From: Mycobacterium sp. 852002-40037_SCH5390672
GTDB taxonomy: Bacteria > Actinomycetota > Actinomycetes > Mycobacteriales > Mycobacteriaceae
Assembly (NCBI RefSeq): GCF_001665875.1
Contig: NZ_LZTA01000025.1
Location: 1 to 63,820 of the forward strand
Length of the DNA stretch: 63,820 bases
Direction of reading: 5' to 3'
Shown: in pieces, positions 26,127-33,750 of the stretch
Position numbering within the stretch: position 1 is the stretch's first letter
Layout of the letters: each line of letters opens with the position of its first letter
Notes under the pieces: generated by a model
What the model was told of the DNA's origin: nothing
Seen by the model: the letters and a program-made list of their open reading frames with translations, nothing else
Database searches by the model: none
Program-made: the position numbers and the translations under genes

Positions 26127-27086
26127 TCAGCCCGGAATCTTGTTGAGAATCTGGTTGGCGACGTCCACCGCGGTCCGCCGCGCGCGGTCCACGCCGTTGC
26201 CGGTGTAAGACACCAACAAGTCGATGACGACGTTGGCTTTGGCGGCGATCGCGTGCACGTTCAGCTCGTTTTCGGTTGCCATTTCCACGGTGCTGATCCC
26301 GGTCCCGACATCGATTGGCCCGCTCACCAAAAGGGTGAAAGGCTCTTTGTTCGGCTGAGTGTCTTTCACCGAAGCTCCGTTACATTGACGCCAAACTGAC
26401 AGAAACTTTGTCAGTTGCTTTTGCGCTGCGGCCTCGTCCTGGAATGCTCCTACGCCAGGGGCGACCGAGATCGCATTAAATGCATCGCCCATGCTGACAT
26501 ACGTCGGCATGTAGAAACCCAGGAGCGCTGTACTTGGGTAGAGATCCGGCACACCGACATCGAGGGCTCCGCGGCACTCAGCCCGGTCAAGGGTCTCATC
26601 GCCAAGCTGCGGCTTATGCAGTACGCCCCCTAGCACCAGGGTTTGATCACCGGTAATAGATTTGACGTCATTAAGACTGGGCATCAGCCCAGGCACGTCG
26701 GACGGTGCCACCGTGGCCGGCGGCGGTGGCGCGCTCGGCGCGGCATTGTGGACGGGCGTGCTGTCGGGCCGGGCGACCCACACCACCAAAACGCCCACCA
26801 GGACAATGATCACCGCATACGACAGCACGGTCCCGACCAGAGCACGGTCGCGGCCGCGCTGGCCGGTGCGCCGGATCTGCCGAAGCCCCAGGTGCCCCAG
26901 AACCGCCCCGACGGGAGCGAACACGAACGCAAACACCACCGACAACGTCGCCAAGGCGTTGACCGGCTGGCGATCCGGCGGTGGCGCGGGCGGCGCCGAA
27001 TACACCGGAGGTCCGGTCGGACTACTTCCGAACGGCGCATGGCCAAAGGGATTGTGCCCGAACGGGTTCTGAGGTGGATTGGTCAT
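26127..27086 (-). CDS. DUF4190 plus PknH-type sensor domain protein, paralogue 1
   Basis: A 319-residue paralogue, the first of the tandem set. The tail contains QNPFGHNPFGHAPFGSSP. DUF4190 spans about residues 42-105 with the basic loop RRTGQRGRDR. The sensor domain starts near DVPGLMPSLNDVKSI and carries one Cys pair (RAECRGA, RQCNGA). It is the shortest linker of the four. Start ATG at 27086, 17 bases after the GTPase gene stop, the largest gap in this part of the operon, so a separate ribosome-binding site may be used. Confidence 0.82.
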   Translation of the reverse strand: MTNPPQNPFGHNPFGHAPFGSSPTGPPVYSAPPAPPPDRQPVNALATLSVVFAFVFAPVGAVLGHLGLRQIRRTGQRGRDRALVGTVLSYAVIIVLVGVLVVWVARPDSTPVHNAAPSAPPPPATVAPSDVPGLMPSLNDVKSITGDQTLVLGGVLHKPQLGDETLDRAECRGALDVGVPDLYPSTALLGFYMPTYVSMGDAFNAISVAPGVGAFQDEAAAQKQLTKFLSVWRQCNGASVKDTQPNKEPFTLLVSGPIDVGTGISTVEMATENELNVHAIAAKANVVIDLLVSYTGNGVDRARRTAVDVANQILNKIPG

Positions 27087-27103
27087 GTTCGCCGCACGGA
27101 TGC

Positions 27104-28285
27104 CTAGAGGACGCCGAAACTCGAGGTGACCCAGCGAACCGGGTCGACGCAGCGGAACGGGGCGATGCCCCGGGCATGGAGCCGCTGTCCGCTGGGCGGC
27201 TGGCCCAAGGCGGAGACGACGAAGAACCGGTGCCTCAACCGTCTTGGCGTGGACGGGTTTTCGACACCAGCGATGATTGAGCCGGCGTTGAGCCGGGTGA
27301 GCAGGCTGCGCACTTCTTCGTGCAGCAGTTGTCCGTCGTTGTCGTCGTAGAGCACGGAATCCGAGGGATCACGCAGATACGCCGCGCCGGCGTTGGACAT
27401 GACCATGCTCCACTCGGAGCCGTCGACGTCTCGCAGTGCCCGCAGGGCGTCGAACTTCGACAGGATGACCGCCAGGCGTGGTTCGCCGGAACCGATGGCC
27501 ATCATCACGTTGTTGAGCACGCCGCGCGGGTCTCCCCCGCTGACCATCTGCGGGGGCAGCAGGTCCTGCAGCTGATCCCGGATGGATTGCACCCGAAGCG
27601 GATCGAACATGAAGAACACAGCCTCGGCATTGCTGAAGAACCGAAACGGCGGGGAATGAAGGTTTCCGGACTCCATGTCTTCACCGGCGACGTCACGCAG
27701 CACCAGGTAACGCTGCACCCCATGCCAGGTGCCCAGGCTGAAGATCAATGGCTCACGCTGGGTGGACGTCTGGGTCATCATCGTGGGCGTCGGCGGGATC
27801 AGGCCCCGCTGCACGAACAGCGGTGTCTCGTAATGGGTGGTGTACGCCACGGCCGTCGAGCGCGTCGCGGGAGCCATCGCGAACCCGAGATGTTCACACA
27901 ACAGCTGCAGTTGGCGAACCAGCACGCCGATGTAGAGGCTTTTGCCGGTGGCGCGGGCACCCGCCATCGCGATGCAATATGCCTGACCTTCGCGCCACCG
28001 GTCGGGCAGCGTGAAGTGGCAGACGGGGCAGATCTCGAGGACGGGACCGCGCAATGCCTGAGCGGCGATGTTCGGCGGCGGTGGACCGTTGTACCCGGGC
28101 GGACGGTCCCACCGGAACATCGGCCCGATATCCGCTTTGGCACCCAGGAACGCCGAGCCAACCTCGTCGTGATAGCGGGGCGCACCGCTGGTGGGCGCCA
28201 GCGTCCACAAGTGATGGTCGGGATCCAAAAGCGCAAAGCAGCGAGGGCATTTGGTCAATATCGCCTGGGCAGTCGGAGCGCTCAT
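27104..28285 (-). CDS. zinc-ribbon P-loop GTPase of a GTPase-associated system
   Basis: A 393-residue protein. Two CxxC knuckles (C13/C16 and C86/C89) make an N-terminal zinc ribbon. A P-loop GARATGKS at 109-116 follows, then DVAG at 197-200 (G3, D-x-x-G) and SKFD at 275-278 (G4-like, replacing NKxD). These mark a TRAFAC/Ras-like GTPase. No membrane segment. It overlaps the vWA-like gene by 4 bases (ATGA). The position next to a GAP1-like protein and a tubulin-like protein suggests a nucleotide-driven switch for the operon products. The serine at the G4 position leaves nucleotide specificity open. Confidence 0.8.
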   Translation of the reverse strand: MSAPTAQAILTKCPRCFALLDPDHHLWTLAPTSGAPRYHDEVGSAFLGAKADIGPMFRWDRPPGYNGPPPPNIAAQALRGPVLEICPVCHFTLPDRWREGQAYCIAMAGARATGKSLYIGVLVRQLQLLCEHLGFAMAPATRSTAVAYTTHYETPLFVQRGLIPPTPTMMTQTSTQREPLIFSLGTWHGVQRYLVLRDVAGEDMESGNLHSPPFRFFSNAEAVFFMFDPLRVQSIRDQLQDLLPPQMVSGGDPRGVLNNVMMAIGSGEPRLAVILSKFDALRALRDVDGSEWSMVMSNAGAAYLRDPSDSVLYDDNDGQLLHEEVRSLLTRLNAGSIIAGVENPSTPRRLRHRFFVVSALGQPPSGQRLHARGIAPFRCVDPVRWVTSSFGVL

Positions 28286-29214
28286 GTCAGGGCCCGAACA
28301 AGCCCGGCGGTGATCTCGTCGAGCACCTGCGGATGCGCCAGCAGTTCCGCGGCGGCATCTTGCCCCGACCGCGGTGCCGGCAGCCGTGGCCCGGCAATGC
28401 GGCGATCATCGGACAGGGTGATCAACGCGAATCCGCGATGCACGCCGCTGGCCGGGAAGTCCGAACAGGCCACGGTCGCGATGTCGGTCCGCAGCCGCGA
28501 CCAGCGCGCGCCCGCCGACCATCGCGGCTGCACCTTGCGTACCGCATCGGCAAGCCCCACCCCCGGCCCGGAGGCATGGCTTTCCGGCGAGACCTTGGTG
28601 ACGTCGGCGCCGACGAGAACCGCGGCCACCTCACGAATGCCGAGGGCGTCGGCTACCCCGACAGCGACGTCGGTGGCGGCCGCCGCGCTGCCATCGGCGA
28701 ACCAGGGCCGCATCGACGCCGAACTGTTCAGCGCCACAACAAGTTCGGCGTGCGCCTGCTTGCGGTCCCGGCCGATGAGGCGTCGGGCCGAGGTGCGGGC
28801 CGCGGCCGCCAGCGGGCTCAGCGCCGTGTCGGCGGCGGCGGTCACGGAAACTTCGATGTGGTGGCCGGCCGGCCGCAGCTCGGCGAACACCACCGCGGCG
28901 TCGCCGCTGACGTCCACCGGATCGAACAGCACCTGGACGGGGTCGGCCTCGTCGGGCACATCGTGCGCGATCGCCAGATGCACGACGGTGCCGGCGCCGA
29001 ATTGTGTTGTGAATGCGGGCCGGACGGCGATGGTGACGGGACCGGTCAGCGAGGGCAACACGACGTGCTGAGGGGTGGAGCGCACCACCGGCTGGCCCGG
29101 TGCGCCCTGTATGTCGAGCGCGGCGTCGTGTACCGAACCGGCGATGGAAATCGACAGCGGTCCAACGGGTATGTGGGCGCGCTGATTGCGGGCGGTCAGG
29201 GCATAGATCGGCAT
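28282..29214 (-). CDS. vWA-like protein with degenerate metal site
   Basis: A 310-residue soluble protein. The first ~125 residues are predicted beta-rich. The rest resembles a von Willebrand A domain, in which the metal-ion (MIDAS) motif D-x-S-x-S is replaced by N163-S-S165-A-S167 (ALNSSASM). Loss of the aspartate suggests weakened or no metal binding. Start at 29214 overlaps the upstream TGA by one base (TGATG), and GGAGGAA is placed correctly upstream; the in-frame start at 29229 is less likely. The next gene overlaps by 4 bases, so vWA-like protein and GTPase should be made together. Confidence 0.72.
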   Translation of the reverse strand: MPIYALTARNQRAHIPVGPLSISIAGSVHDAALDIQGAPGQPVVRSTPQHVVLPSLTGPVTIAVRPAFTTQFGAGTVVHLAIAHDVPDEADPVQVLFDPVDVSGDAAVVFAELRPAGHHIEVSVTAAADTALSPLAAAARTSARRLIGRDRKQAHAELVVALNSSASMRPWFADGSAAAATDVAVGVADALGIREVAAVLVGADVTKVSPESHASGPGVGLADAVRKVQPRWSAGARWSRLRTDIATVACSDFPASGVHRGFALITLSDDRRIAGPRLPAPRSGQDAAAELLAHPQVLDEITAGLVRALT

Positions 29215-31703
29215 CAGGGGTTCCTCCACATCTGAGGCGGCGGGGCCGTCAGCGGCGCGCGCCCGTCGGCGCGGCGAGCCAGCATGGCGTTCACCAGCTT
29301 CCGGTATCGCCGTGGCGGCGCTCCCTCGTTGCTGCCGGACATCCGCATCATCGTCGCGAGCACCCCCTCCTGGTCATCGTCACTGAACTGCCGGCTCGCG
29401 GTGAGCGCGGTGGCGGCCGCGGCCAGCACACCGTCGACGGCATCGCCCGGCTCGCCGGCGTCGGTGCGTAACAGGCTGGCCGCCAAAACCTCTGCGGCCG
29501 TGATGATATCGGCGTCGACCAGGGCTGCCAGCTGCTCGGCGGCGGCGCCGGCCACCGCCGGGTCGGCGGCCAGTCGTCCCGCAAGCACGGGCCGCGGCTG
29601 TCCGGCGATCACGCCCAGGGCCGCGAGCACCGTCACGCGCACCGCGCAGTCGAGGTGCACTTGCCCAGGACCGGTTTCGCCCAATGCCGCGTCCCATAGC
29701 CGGGCGTAGCCCTTCTGATGGGTGTTGATGTAGCCGCGCTGCAACCATGACGCCGGGCTGACCAGCCGCAGGGCCGCGCATGCCACCGCGAGGTCATCAT
29801 TGTTGGCGGCGGTGATCTCGTCGGCAAGTCGAGCCAACGATTCACTATCGGGTGCACCCAGCAGGGTCGGCAACAGCGCCGCGGTGCTTAAGACGGCGCC
29901 GCCGGCCGCCGCGAGCTGCGCGGGATCCCAGACGCGGCGTGCCGCCAACTCGTCGCGGCGCGGCGATCCGTTGACCGCGAGCCACCACAGCTCGGCGAAG
30001 CTATCCGCTTCCCTCGGGTTGCGTTCGGCGTGCATGCCACACACCGCCGCGCGGGTCCACGTCGCATCCCACGGTTGCGCGTTCAGCAAGTCGTCCGGCG
30101 GGGGCATGGTGGATCCGTCGGCGAACCAGTCCAGCACGGCATCGCTAATCGCCGTGGTGCCTTCGCAACTCAGACGCAGGGTGGCCGCGGCCGCGGCGAT
30201 CCGGGTTTCGGGGCCAAGGCGGTGCGTCAACCGTCGCGCCAGCGTGGGCCCGGTGTGCGGATCGGCCAGCTGGGCCGCGACCCGCTCGGTGAGGACCTGA
30301 GTCAGGCGGTCGTCGTCGATGCCCGCGCGCAGTAGCAGATCAACGAGCTTGAGCAGCCGTTGCGGGTCGCCGGTGGCGCTGGCCCGCTGCAGCGCCGGAT
30401 CGAGCGCGACCGCCAGTGGTTCGGGAACCGGTCGGCCATGATACGTGTTGCGGCCCAAGGGAATCGGGCCAAGTTGGTCCAGCCAGGTGTCGTCACCGAT
30501 TGCCCGGCACAGGTAGGTCAGCGCGGCGTGTTCGCCGGCGAAGCCCGGCAGGTTCTGTTCGGCCGCCTGCCAGGCGTCGGACGTGGTATGGCCGACGAGA
30601 GTCGAAAGCGCCTCGTCGACAAGGCGTTCGGTGGGTGATCCCGCGGCGATGCCGGCCGGCGAGTGCGCGGCGATGATCGCGTTCGCTTCGGGATGGGCGG
30701 CGGCGAAGTCCTCGCCGGCCGCGATGGCGACCGCCAGCGGCCAGGCCGGGTGCAGGTCGCGGTCGGGGGTTTGCGCGGCGCGGTGATCGAGTTCGTCGAG
30801 CACCGCGACGGCCGACTGCGCATCGAGCAGCACTTCTTGTGCCATCACCGACCAGGCGGTGACCTCGATCGCCTGGCCGGCCGCGGTCCGATGCGGTTCG
30901 CCACCCAACTCTCCCAGCGACAGCGTGGCGGTCTCGTCGATGACGACGAAACCGGCTGGGAGCGTGTCCAAGTCACCGACGGGCACCGCGGCCAGGTGTT
31001 GGATGGCGTGCTGCGCCGGGCCGAGCTGGTCGGCGCGGTCGAAGGTGCTGAAGTTCAGGGTGGCCGCGGTTCCTGGTGACATGAGGAAACTCACCAGGCC
31101 GATCCACTGCGCGGCCGAGTCGACGGAGACGGCACCCAGGACGACGGGTGCGCCGCCATCGAGCGCAGCCGCCACCGCGTCCAGCAATCCGAGCAAGGTG
31201 CCCACCCGCCAGGTGCTGGTGTCCAGCGCGAACGCGATCACGCTTTCTCGGGTGACGACCTGCGCTACGCCCGGCGGATCGGCGGGCAGGGCGGCGCGCG
31301 CGACCGCCGCGGCGCCGAACGGACGCAACCACGCCGGCGAACCCCACCGCTGGATGGGGCGCAGCCGCGGCGCGGAATCCGGTGCCCGGTCCAGCATCAC
31401 GTGGGCGAACACGTTGCCCGGACGCCCGGTGCTGTCGGCGCCGGCGGCGACGGTGTGCCAGTAACCCGCCGCGTCACTGGCCCACCGGCGGTACTCGAGG
31501 CGCCGTGGCGCGGCGTCCAACTGTTCCGGGGTCGGGTAATCGGGCAGCGGTGCAACCGGCCGAAACCCGGTGCGCACGCCCGACGCCAGCCGTTGCGTTT
31601 CCTCGGGCGACAGCTCCCCGCTGGTCTGCTTGACCTGCCAGCCCCCCGCGCCTCCGGGCTGGTCGAAACTGGTGTACGTGAGTTGACCGTAGCGCGGGGT
31701 CAT
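29214..31703 (-). CDS. GTPase-associated protein 1-like (GAP1-type) protein
   Basis: An 829-residue soluble protein. The N-terminal ~150 residues (TPRYGQLTYTSFDQPGG..., later YRRWASDAAGYWHTVAAG) match the domain I know as GAP1-N2. The middle and C-terminal helical parts fit the GAP1-M/C-type region, which contains many Ala/Leu-rich helices and no obvious catalytic motif. The family name reflects gene neighbourhoods with small GTPases; a GTPase-activating activity has not been shown to my knowledge. Start at 31703 overlaps the previous stop by 4 bases (ATGA). It lies directly before the degenerate vWA and GTPase genes. Confidence 0.72.
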   Translation of the reverse strand: MTPRYGQLTYTSFDQPGGAGGWQVKQTSGELSPEETQRLASGVRTGFRPVAPLPDYPTPEQLDAAPRRLEYRRWASDAAGYWHTVAAGADSTGRPGNVFAHVMLDRAPDSAPRLRPIQRWGSPAWLRPFGAAAVARAALPADPPGVAQVVTRESVIAFALDTSTWRVGTLLGLLDAVAAALDGGAPVVLGAVSVDSAAQWIGLVSFLMSPGTAATLNFSTFDRADQLGPAQHAIQHLAAVPVGDLDTLPAGFVVIDETATLSLGELGGEPHRTAAGQAIEVTAWSVMAQEVLLDAQSAVAVLDELDHRAAQTPDRDLHPAWPLAVAIAAGEDFAAAHPEANAIIAAHSPAGIAAGSPTERLVDEALSTLVGHTTSDAWQAAEQNLPGFAGEHAALTYLCRAIGDDTWLDQLGPIPLGRNTYHGRPVPEPLAVALDPALQRASATGDPQRLLKLVDLLLRAGIDDDRLTQVLTERVAAQLADPHTGPTLARRLTHRLGPETRIAAAAATLRLSCEGTTAISDAVLDWFADGSTMPPPDDLLNAQPWDATWTRAAVCGMHAERNPREADSFAELWWLAVNGSPRRDELAARRVWDPAQLAAAGGAVLSTAALLPTLLGAPDSESLARLADEITAANNDDLAVACAALRLVSPASWLQRGYINTHQKGYARLWDAALGETGPGQVHLDCAVRVTVLAALGVIAGQPRPVLAGRLAADPAVAGAAAEQLAALVDADIITAAEVLAASLLRTDAGEPGDAVDGVLAAAATALTASRQFSDDDQEGVLATMMRMSGSNEGAPPRRYRKLVNAMLARRADGRAPLTAPPPQMWRNP

Positions 31704-33748
31704 GGCGCGCCCACGCTCAGACGGAGGCTGTGCACCGGTGGGTCCAGAAGCGCGATGGTGCGCAGCCGCGCCGCCGACGGTGTGTTGACGAACAACCTGA
31801 TCCATCCGCGCCTGCCCCGCAGGTCGACGGCCCAGGGCTCGGCGGTACCGGCCGTTGTCAAGGCCGACCACCGCAGTTCCTTGGACGGTGTGGCCGCCAA
31901 CACGCCTTGGGCGTCCAGCGGTGCGGCGTCGAGCGCTTCACCATCGGTGGGCGACAACGGAATTCGGTCCGGATGGTTGACCAACACGAACGCCGGCGAT
32001 CCCGGCACCTCGTATTCGGAGCGCATGTAGATGGTGGCGTGCGACGGCTGGCCCTGCGGGTCGCGGCTCAACTGCACCGCGTACTGCAGCCGCAACAGGC
32101 CCGCGTACTCGATGCTGCGCACCGCCCCGATGGCCCGTCGGCCGGCGGAGAAGGCCACCGGCGCCAGATGCAGGGAACACCCACTTACCGGCAGTTTGCC
32201 GTTGGGCAGTTGCAGACCGCCGTATTTCTCGTACTGCTCGACGGTGATTTCGTAGGACGTGCCGGTCAACCCATTGCGCGGGTCGTAGCCCTTGGGCGCC
32301 AGATACACGACGACGACGGCGGCGCCTTGCGGCCAGTCGAACGTCAGGACTTGCTTGTTGCAGTATTCGGCCAGTTCGACATCCCGGATGACGCCGGTGC
32401 GCACCGAGCAGAAGGTCTTGCCCAGCAACGCACGACCGGCCAGCACCGTGACCGGGGTGAAGTAGGCGCGGCTCCAGTCCGTCGGCCAGGACACCCCCGA
32501 CATCGCCGACCGCGGCCGTCCGTCGGGGCCCGGCTGCTCGGTAATCGGTTGCGTCAAGCGCAAATCCGGGGTCAGCCCGACCTGCTCGAGCGCCGCCTCG
32601 GGCAAGTCGTTGGCCTCGGCTCCGGCGGCCGGGCCGGTCTGGCTTCGATAGATGACGACGTTACCCGCGGGTGGAGCCTTCCAGGTGAGCTCGAAGCCCT
32701 GCACGGAGCCGGGTGCCGACGTCACCATCAGGTCGGTGACCGGCGTTAGGACGGCGGCGATTTCGACTTCGGCGTCGACTGGTGCCGCCAGGCGCAGCAC
32801 ACCGTTGACCGGGACCGCGGCCCGAATCCGATACACGTAGTGCCGCCCCGGCGCCGGGTCGGAGTCGACGAATCCGGCGCGGTTGTCGCGGTCCAGCAAG
32901 ATCCGGTGCTGGGGCCCCTCACGGCCGGCCTCCTCGGCCGGCATGCGGGACACGAACACGGTGCTGACCGCCGGGGGCACGGTCCAGCTGCCGATGACCT
33001 TGCCGTTGTCTTGCCGAATAACGCAATCGCGCACCGGGCTGATTGCCACGCCTTCGGCATGCTTGACGGGTTGCGCCGCAAGAGCTTCCGCGCGAGTTGG
33101 ACCGACGTTTGCCCATACCTGGTAGTAGCGCACCGCGGCGGTCGAGGGCACCTCGTCGGCCGCGGTGGTTGCGGTGGTGGCCGCCACCAATCGGGCCCGA
33201 TCCGGGGAGTACGGTGCGTTGTCCTCTTGAGCGACCAGCCGGTAAATCACCACAGCGTCGCCGCCCGGCAGGTACGGGGTCCAGGCCAGCTCGCAGCCAC
33301 CGGAGTCGCCGTCGTCGTCGCGCGACCCTCTGACGGTGACGGCGGCCAGGGGGCCGGTCTGTTCGCCGAAAGTGTATGCCGCGAAATCACTTGCGCTCAG
33401 GGGTGGTTGGTCGCTGCCCGTGCCATCCGCCAACGGCGCGGCACCGGTCGGCTCACCGTCGGGGTCCACCGCCGACAAGCCCGCCGCGCGGTGATGCCGG
33501 CCCGGCGATTCCGATTCCACCTCGGCGAGAACGGCCGCCAACTCTTCGGCGTACTCGGCGACCGAACCGGGCAGCATCGCCCGAATCTGTGCCACGTCAG
33601 TGCGCCCGGATCGCAGGATCAGTCGCAGGTGGGTTTCTTTGAAGCCCGCCTTGGACACCGCCCCGGAGTCGATCAGGCGCTGGCGCCATGCGATCAGGGC
33701 GTTCAGGCGGGGGTCGTCGGCGTCGCCGGCGTGTTGGGGATCAGGCAT
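31700..33748 (-). CDS. soluble protein with repeated fibronectin-III-like segments
   Basis: A 682-residue protein without signal peptide or membrane helix. A helical N-terminal domain (about 1-80) precedes at least four beta-sandwich repeats, each with a W-x-x-P...VV(I/V)YR-like core at about 153-170, 251-268, 353-369 and 467-484 (for example WTPYLPGGDAVVIYR and WKAPPAGNVVIYRS). This pattern resembles fibronectin type III modules, unusual for a cytoplasmic bacterial protein. I infer a scaffold or adaptor role. Start ATG at 33748, two bases after the preceding stop. Confidence 0.7.
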   Translation of the reverse strand: MPDPQHAGDADDPRLNALIAWRQRLIDSGAVSKAGFKETHLRLILRSGRTDVAQIRAMLPGSVAEYAEELAAVLAEVESESPGRHHRAAGLSAVDPDGEPTGAAPLADGTGSDQPPLSASDFAAYTFGEQTGPLAAVTVRGSRDDDGDSGGCELAWTPYLPGGDAVVIYRLVAQEDNAPYSPDRARLVAATTATTAADEVPSTAAVRYYQVWANVGPTRAEALAAQPVKHAEGVAISPVRDCVIRQDNGKVIGSWTVPPAVSTVFVSRMPAEEAGREGPQHRILLDRDNRAGFVDSDPAPGRHYVYRIRAAVPVNGVLRLAAPVDAEVEIAAVLTPVTDLMVTSAPGSVQGFELTWKAPPAGNVVIYRSQTGPAAGAEANDLPEAALEQVGLTPDLRLTQPITEQPGPDGRPRSAMSGVSWPTDWSRAYFTPVTVLAGRALLGKTFCSVRTGVIRDVELAEYCNKQVLTFDWPQGAAVVVVYLAPKGYDPRNGLTGTSYEITVEQYEKYGGLQLPNGKLPVSGCSLHLAPVAFSAGRRAIGAVRSIEYAGLLRLQYAVQLSRDPQGQPSHATIYMRSEYEVPGSPAFVLVNHPDRIPLSPTDGEALDAAPLDAQGVLAATPSKELRWSALTTAGTAEPWAVDLRGRRGWIRLFVNTPSAARLRTIALLDPPVHSLRLSVGAP

Positions 33749-33750
33749 GG

